A stretch of 64,000 bases of DNA from Chthonomonas sp. UBA2785 (lineage in GTDB: Bacteria > Armatimonadota > Fimbriimonadia > Fimbriimonadales > Fimbriimonadaceae): positions 1 to 64,000 of the forward strand of contig DEIB01000004.1 of the NCBI GenBank assembly GCA_002352215.1. Reading direction: 5' to 3'. Below, one piece after another: positions 28,605 through 36,032 of this stretch. The position numbers were made by a program, and so were the translations under genes. Position 1 is the first letter of the stretch. Every line of letters begins with the position of its first letter. The notes beneath the pieces were generated by a model that saw only the letters and a program-made list of their open reading frames with translations, searched no databases and was not told where the DNA came from.

Positions 28605-29854
28605 CGACTCTCACCTTGCTTTTCGATCGCTGTTTGTGCAAAGCCAAACAGCGCATCTTGATTCTGGACGTTTTCAATGAACGGATGGTGGTCGAAAAGA
28701 CCGTCTCTAGATGCGAATCCGGACTTCGGGAGCGAGTCATCGAGAAGTAGCCGAACGATGTCTCTTGCTGCGTCGCTGGCCTGTCGAGTGGCAGGCGCGA
28801 AGAAAACGCCCATCGCCCTTTCGATCAGCTTTGGCACTTCCCGGCGGATATTCGATGTGACGGAACCTGGACCATATCCGAAAGCTCGAAATCCTAACCT
28901 CTTGATCCGCGCGGTCCAAAGGTCGTTTGCAAGCTGGGCTTTCCCGTGAGCCTGGAGTCCGGTTCCGATGTCCTCGGTTGAGTTTATAGGCTTCTGCATG
29001 CCTTTTGACAAGCGCCCGCTCTCTGCTGCCCCAACAATAACGAATCGTGTCTGTTCGTCGGTCTTGAGCGCAGTGGTGAGCGCCAATCGTCCGAGGAATG
29101 AAGTCGCGAAGTTCTCGTCGATACCGTCCTCCGTCTGCTTAGTCGTGGCTTTTAGCGTCCCGGCACAATGCACGACGAGATGAACTGGTCGATTGTCGAA
29201 CTCGACAACTGATTGTCCGGCCTGAACGGCATTCTTCACGCTCGAAAGATCAGCAGTGATGAGGCGATATCGGGGCGAGGTTTCCATTTCGGCGCTCGGG
29301 AAAGTGGCACTTCTACCAACACCAACTACGTTAAAGCCAAGGTCATGCAATTGAAGAGCAACAGCCTTGCCAATTCCTGAGGTCGCCCCTGTTACGACGG
29401 CTAACTCACCGTTGCCAGTTACCTTTGGGCTCCAGTCGCTTCCGAAGGTCCATCGCGGCCGCGTGATCCAACTAAGGCCCATGAATATAGTGACCGCAGA
29501 GACCACGTGCATCGCGCAGAGAATCACAACGCTGAGCGTGTTGTGCCCTGACAGGCCTTGGACTGGAGAACCAAATGATAGTAGTAGCAATAGGACAGTG
29601 ATATTGCGCCAATACTTTTGAGCCCTCGACCAGGGGCGGACCAATCGACCAACCACTAACCGAATCGCGGTTGCGATAACCGCGGGAAAGATGCTCGCCG
29701 CGATCACGGGTGCGATTGACAGCGGCTGTTGGGTCGTTTTCGCAAGTACAGATGGCCCGAAGGCTCCGATCGCGGTGCCGAGAACGAATAGGAGCCCATT
29801 TAGGGCGACGCCAGATGCAATCCAAACGATGTAGGAACGAATCCTTGACCACAT
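28601..29854 (-). CDS. Membrane fusion protein: DUF6069-like four-helix domain plus degenerate SDR domain
   Basis: A 417-residue protein. Residues 1-135 form about four membrane helices (NGLLFVLGTAIGAFGPSVLA, APVIAASIFPAVIATAIRLV, ITVLLLLLSFGSPVQGLSGH, LCAMHVVSAVTIFMGLSWIT), an arrangement that resembles DUF6069. Residues 148-400 are a short-chain dehydrogenase: VVTGATSGIGKAVAL (cofactor), HCAGTLKA (NNAG variant), IVGAAESG (serine strand). The expected YxxxK is replaced by H-G-K-A-Q in LQAHGKAQLANDLWT, so the catalytic Tyr and Lys are missing. Normal dehydrogenase activity is unlikely; cofactor sensing or a scaffold role is possible. Transcribed with marR, with AGAGG before the ATG. Confidence 0.8.
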   Translation of the reverse strand: MWSRIRSYIVWIASGVALNGLLFVLGTAIGAFGPSVLAKTTQQPLSIAPVIAASIFPAVIATAIRLVVGRLVRPWSRAQKYWRNITVLLLLLSFGSPVQGLSGHNTLSVVILCAMHVVSAVTIFMGLSWITRPRWTFGSDWSPKVTGNGELAVVTGATSGIGKAVALQLHDLGFNVVGVGRSATFPSAEMETSPRYRLITADLSSVKNAVQAGQSVVEFDNRPVHLVVHCAGTLKATTKQTEDGIDENFATSFLGRLALTTALKTDEQTRFVIVGAAESGRLSKGMQKPINSTEDIGTGLQAHGKAQLANDLWTARIKRLGFRAFGYGPGSVTSNIRREVPKLIERAMGVFFAPATRQASDAARDIVRLLLDDSLPKSGFASRDGLFDHHPFIENVQNQDALFGFAQTAIEKQGESR

Positions 29855-29885
29855 GCTGTCACTTTACCTCTAAATTTAGTTCTCA

Positions 29886-29905
29886 ATTTATGTCTAAACA
29901 TAAAT
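29886..29905. promoter_or_regulatory. Perfect palindrome, probable MarR operator
   Basis: ATTTATGT-CTAA-ACATAAAT is a perfect 8-bp inverted repeat 31 bases upstream of the SDR start codon. Half-site TTATGT and the 9-mer TTATGTCTA recur in the dinB operator. Size and position fit autoregulation of the SDR-marR operon. Confidence 0.7.
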
Positions 29906-29941
29906 AAGCCCTAGGGTCCTTGACTCCGCTTGTGTCCGGCA

Positions 29942-30013
29942 CATCTACTCCGCGTACGAGTCGAAGTAGATGATCAAACCCACATACGCCGTCCCTGCTG
30001 CTTGAGCAGGGAC
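29942..30013. other. Intergenic segment with two hairpins
   Basis: CATCTACT (29942-29949) pairs with AGTAGATG (29965-29972), and GTCCCTGCT (29991-29999) pairs with AGCAGGGAC (30005-30013) around a five-base loop. Neither has a U-tract. Between 29906 and 30118 no convincing gene was found. The hairpins may be remnants of transcription-end signals of a lost gene. Confidence 0.4.
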
Positions 30014-30118
30014 TCCCAAAAGCGAACAGTCAACGGGTCATGATTCAGGTTGTGAGGGAGTTTCATGCCGCCCATGACCACCTGTATTCCCTAGAGTGCA
30101 AGGGCCTGACTGATGAGG

Positions 30119-30250
30119 CTATCCGCCGCACCAGCGCTCCCAAAGTGCATGCGGTGCCACGCGGATATCTGAGACCGCATCCAGCATGTCGAGAATCATC
30201 GCCTGCTGGCGATCCGATGCGAGAAGAAGACCATTGAGAGCGGACACCAT
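30119..30250 (-). pseudogene. Collapsed dinB copy (internally deleted)
   Basis: A 43-codon frame starting at 30250 reads M-V-S-A-L-N-G-L-L-L-A then SDRQQAMILDMLDAVSDIRV, parallel to the intact DinB start (LDGLLLAWDRQQAMIIDLLD then VVSDDHM). It then jumps to APHALWERWCGG, parallel to the DinB end RALWERWRGPEEW. About 115 central codons, including all metal-ligand histidines, are gone, yet the frame is still open. No function is expected. Confidence 0.75.
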
Positions 30251-30287
30251 AATAGTACACTTATGTCTACATTATGGATGTCAACCC
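30178..30287 (-). repeat. 110-bp imperfect direct repeat, copy B
   Basis: Partner of 27982-28091. It contains the 5' part of the collapsed dinB copy, the motif TTATGTCTA (30261-30269) and the TTGACA element, and overlaps the last seven bases of sbtA. The operator arms around the start codon have decayed. Confidence 0.8.
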
Positions 30288-31237
30288 AAAGCCTGGGCGA
30301 CCTGCTGGAACAAGGGAATCCCGACCAGAAGATTGAACGGGAAGGTCACCGCCAAAGCCGCTGTGAGGTACAGGCTGGGGTTCGCCGAGGGCAGAGCAAT
30401 GCGCACGGCCGCCGGGGCCGCGATGTAGGACGCACTAGCCGCCATCGCCCCCAAGATGCCCGCCCCGCCATCCGAGAGGCCACAGTAGTGGCCAATCACC
30501 ACCCCAATCAAGCCGTTCACCAGGGGCACAAGGGTCGCAAAGAGACCGATAAACATGGCGTTGGCCTTGAGTTCGTCCACCCGGCTGGCCGCCACCAAAC
30601 CCATCTCCAGCAGGAAGATGGTGAGGGCGCCCTTAAAGAGGTCGCCAAAAAGGGGTTGCACCTGGGCCATGCCCTCTTTGCCCGTGAGCACACCGATCAG
30701 CACCCCACCCACCAGCAGCACAATGGTCTTGCCCGTGAATAGCTCGCGCACCACCACCCCCACCTTGGCCCCGTCTTTGGCCCGGCCGAGATAGGCCAAG
30801 GCGAACAGGATCGCGGGGATTTCCAGCAACGCCACCAGCGCCGGCATGAACCCTTCGAACTTGAGGCCCTGCAGCGTGGCAAACGACTCGGCGGCAATAA
30901 ACGTGACGGCCGAAACAGACCCGTAGTGCGCGGCAAAGCTCGCCGCATTGGCCTTATCCAGCTTGCCGAGCTTGCGCGAGGCGATGTAAGCGATCCATGC
31001 CGTGACCAAGCTGACGACAAGCGTGCCCAAAGCAGGCGCCCAGAGCTGCGAAACCGGAGTGACCGAAAGCTCGGCCCCACCCTTCAGGCCAATCGCGAAG
31101 AGGAGATAGATGCTGAGCGAGGTGTAGAGCCCCTCGGGGAGTTTGAGGTCGCTTTTGATGAGCGTGGCCAGGAAGCCCAAGGCAAAAGCCAGCACCATGG
31201 GCGACAGGAGGTTGGCGGAGATCAACTCTACTGACAA
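30281..31237 (-). CDS. sbtA: Sodium-dependent bicarbonate transporter, SbtA family
   Basis: A 318-residue inner-membrane protein with about ten hydrophobic helices and the internal duplication typical of SbtA. Diagnostic segments are LSIYLLFAIGLKGGAELS, AAHYGSVSAVTFIAAESFAT and GAMAASASYIAAPAAVRIAL followed by PSANPSLYLTAALAVTFPFN, the last being a family hallmark. In cyanobacteria this protein imports HCO3- with Na+; here it may supply bicarbonate for carboxylases or act in pH balance. No SbtB (P-II-like) gene is adjacent, unlike the cyanobacterial pair. Its 3' end is joined to the 110-bp repeat. Confidence 0.9.
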   Translation of the reverse strand: MSVELISANLLSPMVLAFALGFLATLIKSDLKLPEGLYTSLSIYLLFAIGLKGGAELSVTPVSQLWAPALGTLVVSLVTAWIAYIASRKLGKLDKANAASFAAHYGSVSAVTFIAAESFATLQGLKFEGFMPALVALLEIPAILFALAYLGRAKDGAKVGVVVRELFTGKTIVLLVGGVLIGVLTGKEGMAQVQPLFGDLFKGALTIFLLEMGLVAASRVDELKANAMFIGLFATLVPLVNGLIGVVIGHYCGLSDGGAGILGAMAASASYIAAPAAVRIALPSANPSLYLTAALAVTFPFNLLVGIPLFQQVAQALG

Positions 31238-31304
31238 GGCAACCCCAGTTTGCCCGATTTGCGGCCCCGTGTTTTCCCCAGGGGGCTCGGGCTAGGTTTT
31301 GAGG

Positions 31305-32258
31305 CTAGGCCTTCACGCCTTGGGGCACGTAGGGGTCGCTGAAGATATCTTGCATATCCGCGCCGGCCAGAAAGCACTGCCGTTGCGCGGCGTTGACGAG
31401 CCCCGGACTGCCGCATAGATACACCGCGTAGCCTGTCAGGTCAGGATGATCTTGCAGGGCTTGGGCGAGGGGGCTGCCGGGTCGGTCGCGGGGATCCGTG
31501 ACTGCGTCGGCGCAGGGGACGTAGTGCACGCCCACCATTGCTTCAAGTTCATCACGATAGTAGAGACCGGCGGACGAAGCCGCTCCGTGATAAAGCGAGA
31601 TCGCCCCCCGGTGCCCCTGTGCCAAGGCATCGTTCAGCACACCCCACAGGGGTGCCAGCCCCGTGCCGCTGCCAATGAGGAGGAGCGGGCGATCTGGGTG
31701 GGCAGGGTCATACACCGACCGACCAAACGGGCCTTGTAGAGTCAGTGCAGCGCCGGGTTGAACTTGAGCCCATAGGGCGCTCATTTGGCCCCCCGGAATC
31801 AACCGAATGTGGAAGGCGTGGAGGCTGCCCGTCGTCTCCGCGACGCTGTAGGCTCGTTCCATGCCCTCGCCCTTTACGCGCAGAAATTGCCCCGGCCGAA
31901 CGGCTAAGTCCGCCTCAATCTTGACCTCGATCACATCGGGCGAGAGGTGCCGCACCCGGGTCACTTTGGCGGCCACCCAGGGCAGGTCTTCTTCTCGGAA
32001 CGGTTGAAGGTCGAGGGCTTCATCCGCTTTGAGGCAGCAACTCAGCGCACCTCCTTGCTCGGCCACGGGCAAGGCTAGCCCCTGACGGGCCTTGGGCGGC
32101 ACGGGGCCGCTCTGGACTCTGACCAGGCAGGCTTGGCACACCCCGGCCTTACACCCGTGACCCACGGGCTCCCCACTTCGGAGAAGCGCGTCCAGCACTG
32201 TCTCCCCTTGTGCCGCCTGGATTTTGCGCCCCTCGAAGTGGAAAGTCACCGTGGCCAA
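31305..32258 (-). CDS. 2Fe-2S/FAD/NAD(P)H oxidoreductase (ferredoxin reductase-like)
   Basis: A 317-residue electron-transfer protein. The N-terminal plant-type ferredoxin domain has GHGCKAGVCQACLVRVQSG (C-x4-C-x2-C) and a fourth Cys in GALSCCLKADEAL. The FAD domain has ERAYSVAETTG (R-x-Y-S) at about residue 135, and the NAD(P) domain has LLLIGSGTGLAPLWGVLNDA and a terminal VYLCGSPGLVNAAQRQCFL. It resembles reductases of aromatic dioxygenases and methane monooxygenases. Lying 12 bases after the truncated haemoglobin gene, it is the likely partner that reduces the haem. Confidence 0.87.
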   Translation of the reverse strand: MATVTFHFEGRKIQAAQGETVLDALLRSGEPVGHGCKAGVCQACLVRVQSGPVPPKARQGLALPVAEQGGALSCCLKADEALDLQPFREEDLPWVAAKVTRVRHLSPDVIEVKIEADLAVRPGQFLRVKGEGMERAYSVAETTGSLHAFHIRLIPGGQMSALWAQVQPGAALTLQGPFGRSVYDPAHPDRPLLLIGSGTGLAPLWGVLNDALAQGHRGAISLYHGAASSAGLYYRDELEAMVGVHYVPCADAVTDPRDRPGSPLAQALQDHPDLTGYAVYLCGSPGLVNAAQRQCFLAGADMQDIFSDPYVPQGVKA

Positions 32259-32270
32259 CAGGGTCCTCTT

Positions 32271-32636
32271 TTAGCGGTCAAGCACGTCGTCGCGGGTGGT
32301 TTCGGCGATCGCCGCCACTTGTGCAATCAGGTCATCGGCCACTCCCAAATCCTTGAGTGTCGCGCCCAGATTCTCCACGATGGCATCGAAGTGCGAGTCA
32401 TTCAGCCCGCGTTGCACCAGGTGCCGGTGGCCTTCGCGCATATCCTTGCCGGTGTAGTTGTGCGGCCCACCAAAGACCATCGTAAGGAAGGCCTTCTGCT
32501 TCGCGGCTTGGCGTTCCATGTCCACCCCTTCAAAGAATTCGTTCACTCGGTCATCAGCCAAGACTCGGCGATAGAACTTGTTCACGGCGGCGTCTACGGC
32601 GGCTTCTCCGCCAATCTGTTCAAAGAGCGTGCTCAT
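32271..32636 (-). CDS. Truncated haemoglobin, group I
   Basis: A 121-residue 2/2 haemoglobin. The start at 32636 (MSTLFEQIGGEAAVDAAVNK) has AGGA eight bases upstream; a longer in-frame start is not family-like. Distal TyrB10 lies in VNKFYRRVLADD, the CD/E region in FLTMVFGGPHNYTGKDM, and the proximal HisF8 in REGHRHLVQRGLND. Group I proteins dioxygenate nitric oxide or bind oxygen. Together with the downstream 2Fe-2S/FAD reductase this forms a split analogue of flavohaemoglobin, suggested to act in NO defence. Confidence 0.9.
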   Translation of the reverse strand: MSTLFEQIGGEAAVDAAVNKFYRRVLADDRVNEFFEGVDMERQAAKQKAFLTMVFGGPHNYTGKDMREGHRHLVQRGLNDSHFDAIVENLGATLKDLGVADDLIAQVAAIAETTRDDVLDR

Positions 32637-32693
32637 AATGCTGATCCTGCGGTTGCCCGCATGACCAATGATTCGCCGCTGACCTGCCCTGTC

Positions 32694-32713
32694 CGTATGA
32701 TTCAAATCATACG
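32694..32713. promoter_or_regulatory. FNR/CRP-type palindrome upstream of the haemoglobin gene
   Basis: CGTATGATT-CA-AATCATACG is a perfect 9-bp inverted repeat with core TGAT-N4-ATCA, the half-site arrangement of FNR/DNR regulators. It is centred 67 bases upstream of the haemoglobin start codon, and about 97 bases upstream of the divergent gene at 32801. Activation under low oxygen or NO is inferred. Confidence 0.65.
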
Positions 32714-32800
32714 TGGGCCGGGCGGCACGTCGTCATAAAGGGGGACATGACCCTTCCCTTGAGGCTGGTAGTCTAATGTGAAGGCGGTTCGGGACAAAGC

Positions 32801-33649
32801 ATGAAAACGAAGTTCATTGTGTTGGCAACGGTGGTGGTATTCGGAGCGGCCCTGGCTATTCCGAACCGGCAAGATCCCCCCGCCGAAAAGGACCACTACA
32901 CCCTGATGTGGGAAGTGCGCGATGCCATGGGCCTTGCCCGCACCGAGGAGAACGCCAAGGCCGCCGCCATGCTGAAGGCGATGGAGGGCCGGAAGATGGA
33001 CGAGGACGAACGCGCCGAATGGGCGCGCCTGGCCCGCGTGGTAGCGCTGCGCATGGGCGATACCGCCCGCCTGACCGAGCTGCGCAAGTACCCTGACCAG
33101 TACGACCCGATCCCCGGTGACCCCGTCACCACCGCCTACAAGCACCTGCTGAGCGGGGAGATTGCCGAGGCGAAGCAGCTTCTGCGGCGACTACGCCAGA
33201 ACAGTGGCCTCAACGCCCGCGACGAGCGCCGGGTCTATGAAATGAACGCCCGCATCGCCCGAATTGAGGGCAACATCGCCACCGAACGGCTCAACATCGA
33301 GCGGATTGTGGAGCACCTCGCGTTCTGGCCGGCGGCGGGATGCCAGGCCTGTCACGGCCCCATGCGCGGCAACCCCAACTATTCCAGCCTCGACGTGCGC
33401 AACCTGTGGATTACGGAGCGGTACATCGAGATCCTGCGGGATTCCGGCGATGCCCAGGCCATGCGCGACCAAGCCGCCGAAGAACTGGCCCGCGACCCGA
33501 AGAGCGACTCCGCCCGGCTCAGGCTGGCCTACGCCACCGCCGCTCTGGGCGACCGCGAGAAGGCCGACCAAATCTTCCTGGAACTGCCGTGGGCGGATGC
33601 CCCCGACCGCAACCTGGCGAAGCCCCGCGACATGGGCGTGTTCCCCTAA
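32801..33649 (+). CDS. Exported helical protein with a single CxxCH haem motif
   Basis: A 282-residue exported protein, signal peptide MKTKFIVLATVVVFGAALAI. The body is helical and TPR-like (repeats around MLKAMEGRKMDEDERAEWAR and LSGEIAEAKQLLRRLRQNSG). C181-QA-C184-H185 in AAGCQACHGPMRGNPNYSSL is a c-type haem attachment site, which would be a single haem in a large repeat scaffold. Methionine candidates for the second axial ligand exist nearby (PMRG). The protein is unassigned; electron transfer or redox sensing in the envelope is inferred. It is divergent from the truncated haemoglobin operon across the FNR-like palindrome. Confidence 0.72.
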   Translation: MKTKFIVLATVVVFGAALAIPNRQDPPAEKDHYTLMWEVRDAMGLARTEENAKAAAMLKAMEGRKMDEDERAEWARLARVVALRMGDTARLTELRKYPDQYDPIPGDPVTTAYKHLLSGEIAEAKQLLRRLRQNSGLNARDERRVYEMNARIARIEGNIATERLNIERIVEHLAFWPAAGCQACHGPMRGNPNYSSLDVRNLWITERYIEILRDSGDAQAMRDQAAEELARDPKSDSARLRLAYATAALGDREKADQIFLELPWADAPDRNLAKPRDMGVFP

Positions 33650-34563
33650 GGGAGAATGTTCCCCGCCGCGCGGTAGAGCTCGTACCAGTCTTCGCGGCTT
33701 AACCGTTTGGTGCAAGCGTCGGCGACTTCGTTCACCCGGCCCGCATTGGTGGTGCCCAGCACGGATTGAATCTGCGCCGGGTGCCGCTGAATCCACGCAA
33801 TGGCGAGCCCGGTTTTGGTCATACCATACTTCTCGCCCATGCGGTCCATCACGGCGTTGAGCTTCGGGAACTTGGGCGAATCCATGAACACACCCTTGAA
33901 GAACCCGTATTGGAATGGCGACCATGCCTGCACCGTGATCCGCTTGAGACGGCAGTAATCTAGCACACCGCCATCGCGGTCCAGAGAATTCTCGTGGCGC
34001 ATATTGACGGTCAGGCCCCGGTCGATCATCCCGGTGTGCATAAGGCTCAGCTGGAGCTGGTTGGCCTGGAGCGGCTGGGCGCAGGCGGCCTGCAGCAGCT
34101 CGATCTGTCCGGGGTTGAAGTTGCTCACCCCAAAGTGGCGCACCTTGCCGGCCGCTTGGAGTTCGCTGAAGGCCTCCGCGACTTCCTCAGGCTCCATCAG
34201 GGCGTCCGGCCGGTGGAGGAGAAGGCAATCCAGATAGGGCGTGTTCAGCCGCCCCAGGATCCTATCCACCGAGTCCAGAATGTGCGCCTTGGAGAAGTCA
34301 AAGAACCCGGCCCGAATGCCGCATTTGCTTTGGAGAAACATGGTTTCGCGCGGGATGTTCAGGCGCTTCACGCTGGCGGCGAACACCTCCTCACACGCCC
34401 CCCGCCCGTAGATGTCGGCGTGGTCAAAGAAGTTGATCCCGCGATCCATGGCCGTGCGCACAAAGTGATCAATGGCGTCCGGCTCCATGCGGGCAATGCG
34501 CATGCAGCCAATGGCGACTTCGCTGACGTCGAGGCCACTTTGGCCGAAGGGGATGCGGTTCAT
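33646..34563 (-). CDS. Aldo/keto reductase (YdhF-like)
   Basis: A 305-residue NADPH-dependent TIM-barrel enzyme. The active-site motif is INFFDHADIYGRGACEEVFA (Asp and Tyr), with Lys in FLQSKCGIRAGFF, His in LDCLLLHRPDALMEPEEVAE, and the cofactor-binding end SVLGTTNAGRVNEVADAC. The DHADIYG and LLHRPD forms are those of the E. coli YdhF group of reductases. The substrate is unknown. It overlaps the haem-motif gene's 3' end by four bases and is divergent from the SRPBCC gene. Confidence 0.9.
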   Translation of the reverse strand: MNRIPFGQSGLDVSEVAIGCMRIARMEPDAIDHFVRTAMDRGINFFDHADIYGRGACEEVFAASVKRLNIPRETMFLQSKCGIRAGFFDFSKAHILDSVDRILGRLNTPYLDCLLLHRPDALMEPEEVAEAFSELQAAGKVRHFGVSNFNPGQIELLQAACAQPLQANQLQLSLMHTGMIDRGLTVNMRHENSLDRDGGVLDYCRLKRITVQAWSPFQYGFFKGVFMDSPKFPKLNAVMDRMGEKYGMTKTGLAIAWIQRHPAQIQSVLGTTNAGRVNEVADACTKRLSREDWYELYRAAGNILP

Positions 34564-34611
34564 GCGGGCATTCTACTGGTCTGCCGCGCTTTGGGTAACG
34601 TCCGTCAAGCC

Positions 34612-35073
34612 ATGGCCTCCCCGATCACCGTTACCGCTCACCTGAAAGCCCCGGTAGACGTGGCCTTTGCCGCGTTCTCCGACTGGGAGCGATTGAGCCG
34701 AGTGATGTTCGAAGCGCTGTTTTTCGAATTCGAGTCGGAGCACCATGAGGGTGCGGGGGTGAAGTGGCGGATGATTGCCGGCGATGCGCAAAGCCCGACC
34801 TCGGCCGTGCACGAGATCATTGAGTTTCAGGCGCCCAACCGCTTTGTGATGACCTCGGACGATCAATCCTCATTGGAGACGATGGCCTTTGATTTTCGCG
34901 CGGTGAATGGCGGGACCGAAGTGGTGTTTGTGATGTCGCCTCAACCAAAAGGTTGCTTGATCACGGCGCTCGCTCCGCTCATGCGGGGGGCAATCCGCAA
35001 GGCCATGGCGGACGACCTTCAGCGTCTGGCCCACGAGGTGGAAGAAGAGCACATGCGCGCCATGGGCCTGTAG
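34612..35073 (+). CDS. SRPBCC / polyketide-cyclase-like protein
   Basis: A 153-residue START-like protein. The ATG at 34612 begins MASPITVTAHLKAPVDVAFA, followed by AFSDWERLSRVMFEALFFEF, the opening of the SRPBCC fold, and the C-terminal helix IRKAMADDLQRLAHEVEEEH that closes the ligand cavity. A much longer in-frame upstream extension is only the shadow of the aldo/keto reductase gene. These proteins bind hydrophobic ligands or catalyse cyclisations; no specific role can be given. The tRNA-Ala gene follows about 37 bases later. Confidence 0.82.
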   Translation: MASPITVTAHLKAPVDVAFAAFSDWERLSRVMFEALFFEFESEHHEGAGVKWRMIAGDAQSPTSAVHEIIEFQAPNRFVMTSDDQSSLETMAFDFRAVNGGTEVVFVMSPQPKGCLITALAPLMRGAIRKAMADDLQRLAHEVEEEHMRAMGL

Positions 35074-35110
35074 CTATCCGCCGGGCAGGTACAATCGTGG
35101 CTGAACCCGT

Positions 35111-35186
35111 GGGGGCTTAGCTCAGCTGGGAGAGCACCTGCTTTGCAAGCAGGGGGTCAGGGGTTCGAATCCCCTAGCCTCCACCA
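35111..35186 (+). tRNA. tRNA-Ala (anticodon TGC)
   Basis: A complete cloverleaf of 76 bases with encoded CCA. The acceptor GGGGGCT pairs with AGCCTCC with the G3:U70 pair that identifies alanine tRNAs. The anticodon stem CCTGC/GCAGG holds loop TTTGCAA, anticodon TGC. The T-loop is TTCGAAT. Placed between the SRPBCC gene and an AT-richer unknown gene. Confidence 0.97.
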
Positions 35187-35293
35187 CATGAAAGCCCAGT
35201 GATTCCTTCTCCAGGGAAAGCGCTTGGCGATTCGCTTGGACGGCTTTCGAAAGCCAGCAGCGAAGAGTCGTATACTATTTATAGGTTTGAATC

Positions 35294-35914
35294 GTGACGC
35301 CCAAAGCTCCGGCAAGACTAATTGGTTACTTTGCCCCTCGCGCGCCCGTTTGTGTGCTTTTCAGAAGGGGCCCCACAAAATTTACGCAGATGGTTTTGTG
35401 GCACACGGATACGGATGTCTTCGTTCCCGGGCAGTGGATCAGGGGAGTGGTACATGACGTTACGATGACTTCCGACGGGAAGTACGCCGCGATAGAAATC
35501 ATGCGAGATGACCAACATGTGACGGTCTGCCGTCCACCGTACTTCACTGCCCTCGAAGTAGTGGAAAGTCCACTATGCTATAATGGCACGCAGATTTTCC
35601 GAGACCGTCTTTACATCATTGATTCGAAAGTCTACGCAGATAACGCCTGCCCGCTAGAGCGCCTAACTATTGGTCCTCGATCCATCTCTCACAATGGCTA
35701 CAACTACGAGTACCTGCGGCAAGAATATAAGCGCCGATGGGTCATTGATGCGAGGAAAGGTGCGGCCTGTGGAAGGGATCAACGCAAACGCGAAGTTCTG
35801 TTCAAAGACGGCAAAGTGTACGATTTTGAGGGCGATAATCTCAGGGTCTTGTACGACAGTAACCCATCCACATTTGAGTCCATTCCAGCACCGGATTGGG
35901 CCAAGCAGTGGTAA
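35294..35914 (+). CDS. Uncharacterised conserved protein downstream of tRNA-Ala
   Basis: A 206-residue protein beginning at GTG 35294. The segment APVCVLFRRGPTKFTQMVLW followed by HTDTDVFVPGQWIRGVVHDV and SDGKYAAIEI is shared with a widely distributed bacterial family that I know only as hypothetical (pattern RRGPS-x-W-x-L-x2-W-x-T-x-D-x-F-x2-GQW-x2-G). The C-terminal half (YEYLRQEYKRRWVIDARKGA) looks as if it specifies beta-strands of a WD-like domain. Base and codon use is poorer in GC than its neighbours. The GTG has no strong Shine-Dalgarno. Confidence 0.65.
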   Translation: MTPKAPARLIGYFAPRAPVCVLFRRGPTKFTQMVLWHTDTDVFVPGQWIRGVVHDVTMTSDGKYAAIEIMRDDQHVTVCRPPYFTALEVVESPLCYNGTQIFRDRLYIIDSKVYADNACPLERLTIGPRSISHNGYNYEYLRQEYKRRWVIDARKGAACGRDQRKREVLFKDGKVYDFEGDNLRVLYDSNPSTFESIPAPDWAKQW

Positions 35915-36032
35915 GGGATCACCTACCTGTCCCTGAGCCCAGCTAGATTTCTCCGGGGCCCACGATAACTCGAAATCGCCGACCGAGCTCTTGGACCGGC
36001 CCCTACTTGTCTTCGCGGGCCGTGAAGAATGC

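Noticed and set aside
30040..30237. Small + strand frame in the dinB relic region
   Set aside because: Its right half is the antisense of the relic repeat; no ribosome site or family resemblance.
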